In this document: positions 16,647-25,674 of the stretch, piece after piece
Layout: the number at the start of each line of letters is the position of its first letter
How positions within the stretch are numbered: the stretch's first letter is position 1
Origin: Thalassovita mediterranea
Lineage (GTDB): Bacteria > Pseudomonadota > Alphaproteobacteria > Rhodobacterales > Rhodobacteraceae
Assembly (NCBI RefSeq): GCF_001458435.1
Contig: NZ_CYSF01000006.1
Location: 558,001-622,000, forward strand
Direction of reading: 5' to 3'
Length of the DNA stretch: 64,000 nt
Made by a program: the position numbers and the translations under genes
Notes under the pieces: model-generated
Told to the model about the DNA's origin: nothing
Database searches by the model: none
What the model saw: only the letters and a program-made list of their open reading frames with translations

Positions 16647-19012
16647 GCAAGTCTACGATTTTATCTGTTCTGCCGGATAACATCCCTGATCTTCTTAAGC
16701 GCATTCATCGTTGGGGGGTATGGGCGACTGATGGTGAAAAGCCCGGTGGGCGTTTCGGAAAAGTCCCGGTTCACCCAGTTACAGGTGTGAATACAAATCC
16801 CCACAGTCCGAATGCTTGGCGCGACATCGAGACTGCAATAAATATTTATAAGGGCGGCAAAGCTGGGTACCGTTCGGTTGCCGGTATCTTTTTTGACCTG
16901 CCCTCCGAACCCGAACCGATCATGGAAAGGGAAGACGGCACGCCGTTGTACCTAATTGGCCTGGATTTTGACCAATGCGTTACGTCAGAATGCGGTAAAC
17001 CTTTCATAAGCCAAGATGTTCAAGATGTGCTCGCGTCGCTCGGCGGTTCATATCACGAAATTTCGCCGTCAGGCACCGGTGTCCGCGCATTTGTCACCTA
17101 CTCGAAGCCCCTAAAAGGAGGGAACAAAAACAACCGAGAAATGTACTCCAAGGGGCGATTTCTTACCGTTACCGGGCATGGGTCTGGCAAGGTTGTCGAA
17201 GCAGGAGAGGCGCTTGAACAGTTCGAACAAGAGTGGTTCGGTAGTTCGAAGCGACAAGAGGAGAAGCCAACTGCTTCCCAGGTCCGTAACCCGTTCGAAA
17301 ACGCAGGTTGCGGGTTTGAATTGCCCGCCTCAGTGGGCGAGGGATCACGTAACGCAACTATGCTGGCCTATATCGGGTCACTGCGTGGTCGCGGTATTCC
17401 TGAAGACGTTCTTACGCTTGCGGCACGTCAGGCGAACCAAGAGCGGTTTAGGCCACCCATTGACGATGATGAGCTGAAAGGTTTGATAAACAGATACGCG
17501 GAGCAAGCCAAAGGCGAACCTGAGGGAGCACAAATAGACCCTGCTTCATGGCCCGATCCGAAGCCCATCGAATTTGGTCTTCCAGAAGTTCCGCCTTTCG
17601 ATTTGGAATTGTTACCCAACGCATACCGTTCGTTCGTTCAGGATGCCGCCGAGAGGATGCAGTGCCCAGCGGATTTTATTGCCGCACCGCTAATTGTCGC
17701 CAGTGCAGCTGCACTGGGGAACCGGGTAGTTGTCGCTCCCAAGGCCCGAGATATCGGGTGGCTTGTCCCTGTAACGCTTTGGGGCGCGATAGTGGCGCGT
17801 CCCGGCATGATGAAGTCACCAGTGATTTCAATGGCGCTTAAGCCATTGCATGCTCTCGAAAAGGATATGCTTCAAGAACACGAATTACGTTTGCGACAGC
17901 ACGAACTTGAGAAACTGCGATACGATGTGGAAAAGAAGTCGATCGAGAGTGCGATAAAGAAGGGCAACCCCATTAATGCCGATGCGATGCCGGTGGCTCC
18001 GTCTCAACCAGAACCGGAGCGGCTGGTGACAAATGATGCTACGGCACCAAAATTGGCGATGCTCTGTGCGGCATCGCCACGTGGTATAATTAATGTGCGC
18101 GATGAACTCACTGGGTGGATGGAAAATCTGCGTGCCGAGGGGCGTGAGGCAGATCGAGCTTTTTATCTTGAGGGTTGGAACGGCTTAAATTCATTTCAGG
18201 TCGATCGCGTTGGTCGTGGAAGTGATCATATCAAAACCTTGAACATTCTTATGTTCGGCGGGATTCAACCCGGCAAGTTGCAAAACTACGTCCGAGCAGC
18301 AACCCAAGGTGGGGCTGGCGATGATGGATTGATGCAGCGGTTTCAGATGTTGGTTTGGCCGGACCTCCCCAAGGATTGGAAAAATGTCGATCGAAAGCCT
18401 GACATCGCGGCTGAAGACGCAGTTTTAGAGGTTTTTCGAAAACTCCGAGGTGTTGATACGACTGTAATCGGCGCAAAGCGAGGAATGGACCTTGAATCAC
18501 CCGCTTGGCTGCACTTCACGGATGAGGCGCAAGAAAGTTTCGACAAGTGGCGCGAGAAGGTGGAGTTGGCGCTACGCTCAGGGGAACGACATCCAGCTAT
18601 GGAGTCGCACCTTGCTAAGTACCGCAGTCTGATACCAGCCTTGTCGCTTCTGGTTCATCTGATTGACGGCGGAACTGGGCCTATCACCAAACTGGCGCTT
18701 GGACGCGCTATCAAGTGGCACAAATATTTGTGGGCTCATGCGCGCCGCGTTTACGCTAGCGCAAAGAACAGTGCTGATCTCTCCGCGAAGTCGCTCGCAG
18801 ACAAGATCGAGGCGGCAAAAGTGCGTGATGGCTTCACGATACGCGATGTGTATAGGAACGGTTGGGCCAACCTCACGTCGCGTGAAGATGCCACAGAGGC
18901 GATTGCAATCCTGATCGAACATGGGTGGTTGTGTGCTAGCCGTCAGGAAACCGGTGGCAAGCCTTTGGAGACCTTTCTCATTAATCCGAAGATAAACGTA
19001 AAAGGAGGGTGA
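16643..19012 (+). CDS. primase/DUF3987-type replication protein
   Basis: 789 aa. The N-terminal part (about 15-200) resembles prim-pol style proteins of mobile elements: RWGVWATDG, then LIGLDFDQC with acidic residues and SPSGTGVRAFV. A helical linker follows (RNATMLAYIGSLRGRGIPEDVL, then ARQANQ). The C-terminal half fits DUF3987: APLIVASAAALGNRVVVAPK, RPGMMKSPVISMALKPLH and DELTGWMENL. The Walker-type motif is weak (GMMKSP). It should start or prime replication of the element. Codon use looks less GC-rich than the flanking chromosome. Confidence 0.85.
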   Translation: MSKSTILSVLPDNIPDLLKRIHRWGVWATDGEKPGGRFGKVPVHPVTGVNTNPHSPNAWRDIETAINIYKGGKAGYRSVAGIFFDLPSEPEPIMEREDGTPLYLIGLDFDQCVTSECGKPFISQDVQDVLASLGGSYHEISPSGTGVRAFVTYSKPLKGGNKNNREMYSKGRFLTVTGHGSGKVVEAGEALEQFEQEWFGSSKRQEEKPTASQVRNPFENAGCGFELPASVGEGSRNATMLAYIGSLRGRGIPEDVLTLAARQANQERFRPPIDDDELKGLINRYAEQAKGEPEGAQIDPASWPDPKPIEFGLPEVPPFDLELLPNAYRSFVQDAAERMQCPADFIAAPLIVASAAALGNRVVVAPKARDIGWLVPVTLWGAIVARPGMMKSPVISMALKPLHALEKDMLQEHELRLRQHELEKLRYDVEKKSIESAIKKGNPINADAMPVAPSQPEPERLVTNDATAPKLAMLCAASPRGIINVRDELTGWMENLRAEGREADRAFYLEGWNGLNSFQVDRVGRGSDHIKTLNILMFGGIQPGKLQNYVRAATQGGAGDDGLMQRFQMLVWPDLPKDWKNVDRKPDIAAEDAVLEVFRKLRGVDTTVIGAKRGMDLESPAWLHFTDEAQESFDKWREKVELALRSGERHPAMESHLAKYRSLIPALSLLVHLIDGGTGPITKLALGRAIKWHKYLWAHARRVYASAKNSADLSAKSLADKIEAAKVRDGFTIRDVYRNGWANLTSREDATEAIAILIEHGWLCASRQETGGKPLETFLINPKINVKGG

Positions 19013-19018
19013 GGGACC

Positions 19019-19119
19019 TTTTGTCAGTAATGTCAGTAGGGGGTACCCTCTTATTATTACAAAAATCTGCGTTTTCTTCGTAAAAACGGGCGGGGGGCAC
19101 ACTGACAAAACTGACAAAA
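19019..19119. repeat. inverted repeat with four ACTGACA/TGTCAGT copies, candidate element origin
   Basis: Arms 19019-19037 and 19101-19119 are inverted copies of each other with 17 of 19 positions matching and 63 bp between them. Each arm holds two copies of TGTCAGT (or ACTGACA), so the site carries four iteron-like units. It starts seven bases after the primase gene, the expected place for an origin or for a binding site of the Rep protein. Function inferred. Confidence 0.5.
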
Positions 19120-19270
19120 GCCCCCTTTGATCTCCCTAGAAAGCAATCCGGCTAATTTTGTTTTCTTACAGCAGATAGACGATTCACATCGCTTCGATTT
19201 TGTTATATTATAACAGCAACGCGACGAACAAAATTATACCCACACCGAGTGATCACAACAGGAGGTGAAA

Positions 19271-19615
19271 ATGGACGAAACATTCAGAGACAACGAACAG
19301 TTCAGGGACGGGCTTTTATCTGCATTGCTGTCGTATCAGACAAGCCAGTCAAATCACCTAACACCGGAAGCATCAGAAGCGCAGACACTCGCTCCGCTGC
19401 ACATGAGGCTTCAAAAAAAAGTGGATGCTATACCAGCCACAACAAAACAAAAAGGGCTCAGCCTGCTTGAGATTCAAGTGCGCATGAAAGGCCGAAAAGG
19501 TGGCATGCCTCACATTGGAGAGCTTGCTGCTGCTCTCCGAAAGCTCGGATGGAAACGGCGACGACAGTGGTCAGACAGTGAAGATGGCTTTCGAGCTAAA
19601 TGGTATCCGAATTGA
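19271..19615 (+). CDS. small unknown protein of the element
   Basis: 114 aa from ATG 19271, with a consensus AGGAGGTG ribosome site at 19260-19267. The C-terminal half (GLSLLEIQVRMKGRKGGMPH, then IGELAAALRKLGWKRRRQW and a closing RAKWYPN) resembles a winged-helix type DNA-binding tail seen in mobile-element primase partners, but I cannot name a family. The N-terminus is acidic and polar. Confidence 0.7.
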   Translation: MDETFRDNEQFRDGLLSALLSYQTSQSNHLTPEASEAQTLAPLHMRLQKKVDAIPATTKQKGLSLLEIQVRMKGRKGGMPHIGELAAALRKLGWKRRRQWSDSEDGFRAKWYPN

Positions 19616-19649
19616 ACAAACACAACACACGAAAATCAGGGACAAGAAA

Positions 19650-19943
19650 ATGGCCAATTTACAAATTTCGGTACACAGCGACTTGCGCGAACAAGCTCAA
19701 CCTCTACTAGACGCATTGCAGCATATCTCAGATTCTATCGAGGGCTTTTACGGCTACAAGTTAGGCTGTCAGGATAAAATGGAAGCGAACTATGATGCTA
19801 TGATCTGGGGCTCCAATCATTTAGCTGGTCTAGTTTCAAAAGAGCGCCCCAGTGATGAATTTGGGTATAGCGAAGAACAAGATGAAGAACTCAAAAAGCT
19901 ACTTTTTGGGATACCTTTCCCCCCAGATACGCCATATGACTAG
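19650..19943 (+). CDS. small acidic unknown protein of the element
   Basis: 97 aa from ATG 19650 (MANLQISVHSDLREQ), 34 bp after the previous gene and probably in the same message. It is acidic, with an EEQDEELKKLL stretch near the end. No signal peptide or membrane segment. I do not recognise the family. Confidence 0.6.
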   Translation: MANLQISVHSDLREQAQPLLDALQHISDSIEGFYGYKLGCQDKMEANYDAMIWGSNHLAGLVSKERPSDEFGYSEEQDEELKKLLFGIPFPPDTPYD

Positions 19944-20159
19944 CCTACTCAGCCACTGTGGATTATTGTGGCTTCTGATACACACGCGCAAAACAGAACT
20001 TGGTAAAGCCGCGATCATCTTTGGTGAGATTTCCCAACGTAATTCCATGCGTAATATTGAACACTTCAAGCCGTGCCCGGTTGCCAATATTAGCCGCGAT
20101 ATCGCACCAGAGATCGTAATCGTTCAAAATAACTGGAACGAAAAGGAGCTATCGAGATG

Positions 20160-20957
20160 TCAGTTACTCTCCTCTCGTAATGCGGCTAAAATTGCGCGCG
20201 CACGGATGCGCACCGGCTCGTCGACCATGGCACCATCCACAGACACCGCATTGTCCCCCGACTCAAGAACGCGTTTTGCCCAGTAAATCTCATCTTCTGA
20301 AGGGGCGAACGCACGCTTTACCTCGGCTATCTGTCTGGGGTGAATGCAAAGCTTGCCGGTGAACCCAAGATCACGGGCATGGCGCGCGTCCTCAAAAGTG
20401 ACTACTGGTTCGTTGAGCTGAACCGTGACCCCGTCTATCGGAGGGGCAATACCGCCCAAGCGGGAGGCGAGCACCAGTTCGCTGCGCGCCGGCAACAGAA
20501 TTTCGCGCAGATGCGCACATCCTAGGTCGGCGCAGAAATCGACCGAGCCGAACGCCAGACGCGCAACCCCGTCAACCGCCGCGATCGTGCGCGCATTGGC
20601 AAGGCCGAGCGCGCTCTCGATTAGCGCAATGACCGGTAGCCCCGGCAGGGCAGCCACAACCTGCGCCACCGCTTCGGCGGTCTCGGATTTCGGCAGGATG
20701 ACAGCGGCAAATCCCTTGCCAGAGACTGCGGCAAGGTCTGCCGCGTGCCACGGCGTGCCGATGGCGTTGATGCGCACGATCACTGGCAAATCGGTGAACG
20801 CCGCATCAAGCGCTGTGCGGGCCGTCTCCTTGTCTGCGGCGGCGACGGCATCTTCGAGATCGAGGATTACCGCATCCGCGCCGCAAGCTGCGGCCTTGAC
20901 GAACCGCTCGGGCTTGGAAGCGGGCACGAAAAGCGGCGTTGCGATAGAACTTACCAT
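20160..20957 (-). CDS. ccl: CitE-like lyase, probable (S)-citramalyl-CoA lyase
   Basis: 265 aa, a HpcH/HpaI/CitE-type barrel. Visible features: PLFVPASKPERF at the start, DLEDAV (Asp/Glu pair), VRINA, ALIES with the metal-ligand Glu, FGSVDFCADLG with the metal-ligand Asp, and GKLCIHPRQI. Such Mg2+ enzymes cleave a 3-hydroxyacyl-CoA or citramalyl-CoA to acetyl-CoA and a keto acid. With a CoA-transferase and a MaoC hydratase next to it, the best guess is cleavage of (S)-citramalyl-CoA to acetyl-CoA and pyruvate, the last step of itaconate breakdown. It overlaps the hydratase gene by 7 bp. Confidence 0.85.
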   Translation of the reverse strand: MVSSIATPLFVPASKPERFVKAAACGADAVILDLEDAVAAADKETARTALDAAFTDLPVIVRINAIGTPWHAADLAAVSGKGFAAVILPKSETAEAVAQVVAALPGLPVIALIESALGLANARTIAAVDGVARLAFGSVDFCADLGCAHLREILLPARSELVLASRLGGIAPPIDGVTVQLNEPVVTFEDARHARDLGFTGKLCIHPRQIAEVKRAFAPSEDEIYWAKRVLESGDNAVSVDGAMVDEPVRIRARAILAALREESN

Positions 20958-21793
20958 TGTGCCGTCGCCTCCATTGCAACGGGACCGCCGGTGCGGGCGG
21001 TCCAGAGCTTGAGCGCATCGCCTTCCTCCGCCGCGTTCACCGTGAAATTGGCGTTGTCATAGATCGGCGAGAGCGAACGGAACGCAAAGGTCTTCGGTGC
21101 CTGCCCGCGCAGGTCGGCTGCGAATTGACAGAGCATAGTGGCCTGCATCGGGCCGTGCACCACGAGACCGGGATACCCTTCGACATCGATGCAGAACGGT
21201 TTGTCGTAATGGATGCGGTGGCCGTTAAAGGTCAATGCGGAGTAGCGAAAAAGCAGCGTCGGGTGCGGTTCCACGACCCGTGAATGCTCTCCGACCGCCG
21301 CAGGCTTGGGCTCGGCCTTGGGTTTGCCTTGCGAAGCGGCGGGGATGTCGCGGTACACGATGTCCTGGCGTTCACTCAGCACGGCGCGGCCATTGGCGGA
21401 GACCTCGTGCTGGACCGTGACAAAGCACAGTGCGCCCGAGCGGCCTTCTTTCAGTTGGACATCGACGATCGTCGAATGGCGCGTGACCTCTTCACCGATG
21501 CGTATCCCACTGTGAAAGGTAAAGGAGCCACCAGCCCACATACGTCGCGGCAGAGGCACCGGCGGCAAAAAGTCGCCAAGTGCGGGGTGACCGTCGCGAC
21601 CGAGTTCAGACATGGGCGCGGTCGGCTGGGCAAGACACAGGTGGATCAAGAGCGGTGCCTCGTGTTCCTTCTCGGTGCCGGAGGTCCGGTCAAAGGTGGC
21701 GTTGAACTGACGCACAAGCATGGTCGAAAGAACTTCACTGTCTTTTTGCTCGCGCCCGATCCAGCCTTGCAGCTTGGCGATATCGATTTGCAT
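20951..21793 (-). CDS. ich: MaoC/HotDog-type hydratase, probable itaconyl-CoA or mesaconyl-CoA hydratase
   Basis: 280 aa from the ATG at 21793 (MQIDIAKLQGWIGRE); the frame stays open far upstream inside the CoA-transferase gene but that part is shadow. The protein resembles FAS1/HTD2-like MaoC dehydratases with two hot-dog repeats: an N-terminal half with RRMWAGGSFTFHSGIRIG and a C-terminal half with FRYSALTFNGHRIHYD and YPGLVVHGPMQATML. The hydratase Asp/His pair is probably the His and Asp in HRIHYD. It adds water to an unsaturated C5-dicarboxyl-CoA to make citramalyl-CoA. Start is 2 bp after the transferase stop. Confidence 0.82.
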   Translation of the reverse strand: MQIDIAKLQGWIGREQKDSEVLSTMLVRQFNATFDRTSGTEKEHEAPLLIHLCLAQPTAPMSELGRDGHPALGDFLPPVPLPRRMWAGGSFTFHSGIRIGEEVTRHSTIVDVQLKEGRSGALCFVTVQHEVSANGRAVLSERQDIVYRDIPAASQGKPKAEPKPAAVGEHSRVVEPHPTLLFRYSALTFNGHRIHYDKPFCIDVEGYPGLVVHGPMQATMLCQFAADLRGQAPKTFAFRSLSPIYDNANFTVNAAEEGDALKLWTARTGGPVAMEATAQW

Positions 21794-21795
21794 CG

Positions 21796-22890
21796 TCACT
21801 CCTCCAGGGGTTTCAAGGCGGGCACGGCGCCGTAATTGCGCTCTTCGCCGACGAAACGCGCAGCGGGCGCGGGAAAGCTGACAGGTCCGTTCGGGCTGTC
21901 GACGGTGATACGACGCAGGTGCGGATGCTGGGACAGACCGGCCATGTCGTTGACCGATGCCAGGGCGATACCCGTGACTGACAGCCGTTCCAGCGCGGCG
22001 GCGGAATCCATCTTGCTGAAGGCTGCCGCGACGACCGTATCGGTTTCCGTACGGTTGTTGACGCGGGCCACGTTGGTGGCGAACCGAGGATCGCTGGCCA
22101 AAGCCTCGTCCCCGATGAAATCGCGGCAGAGCATCCGCCATTCGCGGTCGCTTTGGATAGCGATCAGGATCGCGGAGCCGGACTTGGGCTGGAACGCGCC
22201 GTAGGGCGCGATCGACGGGTGCGCCAGACCGATGCGTTTCGGGCTCTTGCCACCCTCGTGGTTCAGGAGCGGAACGGTCAGCCAGTCGGCCATGACGTCG
22301 AACATCGACACCGAAATGTCGGCGCCCTGCCCCGTGACGCCACGACGGATCAGCGCTTCGAGAATGGCCGCATATGCCGTCGCGCCGGTCGCGATATCGA
22401 CGATGGAAATGCCGACACGTGCAGGTTCGGACGGTCCGCCAGTCAGCGAGCAAAGGCCGCTTTCGGCTTGGATCAGAAGGTCATAGGCCTTTCGGTCCGC
22501 CATCGGGCCGTGGTCGCCGTAGCCGGAGATCGAACAGGTGACCAGACGCGGATAATCGCGGCGCAACCGTTCGGTCCCAAACCCGAGTTTCGCCAGAGAT
22601 CCTGGTTTCAGGTTCTGGATCAGAACGTCGGCGTCAGCGAGAAGCGCTTCGAGCGCCTCCTTTCCCTTGTCCGAGCCTAGATCCAGCGTTACTGCGTCTT
22701 TGCCACGATTGAGCCAGACAAAATAGCTCGATTGCCCTTTGGCGACATCGTCGTATCCGCGGGCAAAGTCGCCTTCGGGGCGCTCGATCTTGAACACCTT
22801 GGCCCCTGCGTCTGCAAACTTGGACGTTGCGAACGGAGCTGCGACGGCCTGCTCAATGGCAACAACGGTAATTCCTTCAAGCCGCAGCAT
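21796..22890 (-). CDS. ict: CaiB/BaiF (family III) CoA-transferase, probable itaconate CoA-transferase
   Basis: 364 aa. Begins LEGITVVAIEQAVAAPFATS, typical of family III transferases, with DAGAKVFKIERPEGDFAR, LNRGKDAVTLDL and a KAYDLLIQAESG stretch whose Asp should form the acyl/CoA intermediate. Such enzymes move CoA from succinyl-CoA or acetyl-CoA to a free acid. The order transferase, hydratase, lyase and the acyl-CoA dehydrogenase in front match the Pseudomonas ict/ich/ccl itaconate operon. A mesaconyl-CoA C1-C4 transferase role is the main alternative. Confidence 0.83.
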   Translation of the reverse strand: MLRLEGITVVAIEQAVAAPFATSKFADAGAKVFKIERPEGDFARGYDDVAKGQSSYFVWLNRGKDAVTLDLGSDKGKEALEALLADADVLIQNLKPGSLAKLGFGTERLRRDYPRLVTCSISGYGDHGPMADRKAYDLLIQAESGLCSLTGGPSEPARVGISIVDIATGATAYAAILEALIRRGVTGQGADISVSMFDVMADWLTVPLLNHEGGKSPKRIGLAHPSIAPYGAFQPKSGSAILIAIQSDREWRMLCRDFIGDEALASDPRFATNVARVNNRTETDTVVAAAFSKMDSAAALERLSVTGIALASVNDMAGLSQHPHLRRITVDSPNGPVSFPAPAARFVGEERNYGAVPALKPLEE

Positions 22891-24050
22891 TAGAACGACC
22901 TCGGCATGCCGAGGATATGCTCGGCGACGTAGGAAAGGATCAGGTTGGTCGAGATCGGCGCGACCTGATAGAGACGCGTTTCACGGAACTTGCGTTCAAC
23001 GTCGTATTCGTTTGCGAAACCAAAACCACCATGGAATTGAATACAGGCGTTCGCAGCTTCCCAGCTTGCCTTTGCGGCAAGGTACTTGGCCATATTCGCT
23101 TCGGCCCCGCAGGGCTGGCCCGCGTCGTAAAGCGCGCAAGCCTTATAGCGCATCAAGTTGGCGGCCTCGACTTCGATAAAGGCCTCGGCGATAGGGAACT
23201 GCACGCCCTGGTTCATGCCGATGGGGCGGCCAAAGACCTGACGATCGCTGACATAGGCGGTGACTTTGTCGGTGAACCAATAGCCGTCGCCGATACACTC
23301 CGCCGCGATCAGGGCGCGTTCGGCGTTCAGGCCGGTCAGGATGTATTTGAATCCCTTGCCTTCTTCTCCGATCAGGTTCTCTTCGGGGATTTCTAGGTTA
23401 TCGAAAAACAGCTCATTTGTTTCGTGGTTGACCATGTTCGGGATAGGCTGGACCGTCATGCCCGATTTCATGGCCTCTTTAATATCGACAAGGAAGATCG
23501 ACAGGCCTTCGGATTTCTTCTTCACCTCGGCCAGCGGCGTGGTCCGTGCCAGAAGAATCATGTAATCCGAGTGCTGCACCCGGCTGATCCAAACCTTCTG
23601 ACCGTTGATCACATAGCGGCCGTCTTTCTTGACGGCGGTGGTTTTGATCTTTGTGGTGTCGGTGCCAGTGGTGGGCTCGGTCACGCCCATAGACTGAAGA
23701 CGTAATTCACCTGCAGCAATCTTAGGTAGAAATTTTTGCCGTTGCTCTTCAGATCCATGCCGAACCAATGTGTTCATGTTGTACATCTGCCCATGACACG
23801 CGCCAGAGTTTCCACCTGCGCGGTTTATTTCTTCCATAATGACGCTTGCCTCTATCAGACCGAGGCCCGCACCGCCGTATTCCTCTGGGATCAGGGCAGC
23901 CATCCAGCCTTCCTTGGTCAACGCATCAACGAAGGTTTCGGGGTAGGCTTTTTCTTCGTCAACCGTTCGATGATATTCAGCAGGAAACTGTGCACAGAGT
24001 GCCTTCACGCCGTCCCGGATGTCTTGATAATCGTCAGTCAAAAAATTCAT
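22890..24050 (-). CDS. acyl-CoA dehydrogenase
   Basis: 386 aa from the ATG at 24050 (MNFLTDDYQDIRDGVKAL). FAD-dependent acyl-CoA dehydrogenase marks: IPEEYGGAGLG, MGVTEPTTGTDTTKIKT, GQKVWISRVQ, and near the end IQFHGGFGFANEYDVERKFRE, where the family catalytic base region lies. An acyl-CoA dehydrogenase is also found in the Pseudomonas itaconate operon, where its exact step is not established. It is the first gene of the operon and faces the LysR gene with 106 bp between starts. Confidence 0.92.
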   Translation of the reverse strand: MNFLTDDYQDIRDGVKALCAQFPAEYHRTVDEEKAYPETFVDALTKEGWMAALIPEEYGGAGLGLIEASVIMEEINRAGGNSGACHGQMYNMNTLVRHGSEEQRQKFLPKIAAGELRLQSMGVTEPTTGTDTTKIKTTAVKKDGRYVINGQKVWISRVQHSDYMILLARTTPLAEVKKKSEGLSIFLVDIKEAMKSGMTVQPIPNMVNHETNELFFDNLEIPEENLIGEEGKGFKYILTGLNAERALIAAECIGDGYWFTDKVTAYVSDRQVFGRPIGMNQGVQFPIAEAFIEVEAANLMRYKACALYDAGQPCGAEANMAKYLAAKASWEAANACIQFHGGFGFANEYDVERKFRETRLYQVAPISTNLILSYVAEHILGMPRSF

Positions 24051-24126
24051 GTCTGGATTCCTGTCATTATTTTTAGACAAAGTATTGGTAGTGCTAGCAT
24101 TTCGCAAATATATGTTTAGTATTATT

Positions 24127-24147
24127 CCCATATATAATTTGTATGGG
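24127..24147. promoter_or_regulatory. candidate LysR operator
   Basis: CCCATA (24127-24132) and TATGGG (24142-24147) form a 6-bp perfect inverted repeat with a 9-bp AT spacer, 9 bp before the LysR start in the divergent intergenic gap. The place fits autoregulation of the LysR gene and control of the acyl-CoA dehydrogenase operon. Confidence 0.5.
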
Positions 24148-24156
24148 ACTGGGCGC

Positions 24157-25101
24157 ATGCTTGACACACGGCAGCTGCGATATTTTCTGGAAATCGCGAA
24201 ACAAGGATCAATTACAGCAGCATCTGTGACTTTGGGAGTGGCACAACCGGCGCTTTCATTGCATCTTCGAAAACTCGAAGATCAGTTGGGGACGCCTCTG
24301 ATGCACAGACAGCGCAGTGGTGTGATTCCGACTGAGGCGGGGCTGTTATTGATCGAACGGGGCCGCAGGATCGTGGATGAGATGTCGCGCACGATCGACG
24401 ACATTAGTACACTAGGGTCTGATCCCTCAGGCATCGTTCGTATTGGTTTACCCGGCACAATCAGTGCCATTGTGTCGCTTCCATTGATAACCGCTGCACA
24501 CAAGCGCTATCCACGTATTACAATCAACATAGCAGAAGCGATGAGCGGATTTATTAGCACATGGGCGGCTGAGGATAGGGTAGATTTGTGCATTCTCTAT
24601 CGCGACATCGGGTTACCAGGATTTCGATCTGAACTTTTACTTGAGGAGAATCTTGTTGTCTTATCGCAGGCTAGAATTGATGCGGCAGAGCACGTGTCCC
24701 TAAAAAAGTTGTCCAAGCAAATGATGGTTCTACCCAGTAAAGGACATGGCCTGCGTGACTTAATCGACAAAGAGTTCCAAGCTATCGGAATTAACGCTAG
24801 CGTGGCCCTAGAAATCGATTCCTACGCCAACATTAAGAGCTTGGTAGCAAACGGGTTCGGTGCTTCAATCCTACCAGCCCATGCGGTAAGGGACGAACGA
24901 GATACCGGGACGTTGTTTGTCAGCCAGATTGAAGAGGGCGGGCTGCGCAGGCAAGTTCACTTAATCACTCCAACTAGGAGGCCAGTCACACGGGCTCAGT
25001 TGTTGGTGACGGAGTTGCTGCGTGAAGTAGTAAGTGACCTAATCAACACGGAGACTTGGTCTGGAGCCAAACTGCCGGATGGCTCTATAAAGTTTCCGTA
25101 G
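24157..25101 (+). CDS. LysR family transcriptional regulator of the CoA operon
   Basis: 314 aa from ATG 24157 (MLDTRQLRYFLEIAKQGSIT). N-terminal helix-turn-helix (AASVTLGVAQPALSLHLRKL, then EDQLG), then the periplasmic-binding-like effector domain. It is divergent from the acyl-CoA dehydrogenase gene, as ItcR/RipR-type LysR regulators are from itaconate operons. The likely effector is itaconate or a CoA-pathway intermediate, inferred from the neighbour genes. Confidence 0.9.
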   Translation: MLDTRQLRYFLEIAKQGSITAASVTLGVAQPALSLHLRKLEDQLGTPLMHRQRSGVIPTEAGLLLIERGRRIVDEMSRTIDDISTLGSDPSGIVRIGLPGTISAIVSLPLITAAHKRYPRITINIAEAMSGFISTWAAEDRVDLCILYRDIGLPGFRSELLLEENLVVLSQARIDAAEHVSLKKLSKQMMVLPSKGHGLRDLIDKEFQAIGINASVALEIDSYANIKSLVANGFGASILPAHAVRDERDTGTLFVSQIEEGGLRRQVHLITPTRRPVTRAQLLVTELLREVVSDLINTETWSGAKLPDGSIKFP

Positions 25102-25674
25102 TTTATTTATGCTGGCTTTCCCTGCAAATTTAATCGATATTAAAAAACTAAAAACCAGCTAAAAAGTACCTTCGGACTACTATGAAGTCGTCTTTGTTTG
25201 ATCAATACTATGCTTCGGTTTGACCGTTTTAAGACTGCATAACTCGATTAGATTGGCAGGTATAAATATCCTTAATTCTCAGAGATGAGTATTACCATAG
25301 TAGTGATAGAAGTGATAAAACACTGGAAGCGTGGGCAGAAGTTAATTTTTTTAAACCTCGCATTTGCCGAATCCACTGTATAACACTTTCTTTTAACCAC
25401 TGGTCAATGTATTGCGAAATAAAGCAATCTTGAGTTGTTTTTTGAAGATTAATGCGCGCAATGAACAGAATACACATTTGTACGGGCACACCCACCCCGA
25501 TCGGTCCCTGTACCCCCTAAACCAAATGAGTTCAGTAAAAATAGCTATAAATGATTACATAGCCATTTGTTAATTAGAAGTCCGGAAGCCGACCCTTGGT
25601 TAAATTTGAGAAAATCAAGCATCCGCATTATCAATGGGTAAGAGAATGGGTAGCCGCATAATTAACGCATAACA
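25102..25674. other. AT-rich gene-free end of the element
   Basis: 573 bp with no convincing gene. AT-rich, with many short TA-rich repeats; it may contain integrase arm sites beside the attachment repeat. A short open frame on the minus strand (25292-25495) has no ribosome site and no family features and was not called. Confidence 0.5.

Noticed and set aside
21794-22453. N-terminal extension of the MaoC-type gene
   Set aside because: The extra 220 residues lie inside the CoA-transferase gene and are Arg/His-rich shadow sequence. The real start is 21793.
25292-25495. Small gene in the AT-rich end of the element
   Set aside because: No ribosome site, no recognisable family and a composition like the surrounding non-coding DNA.
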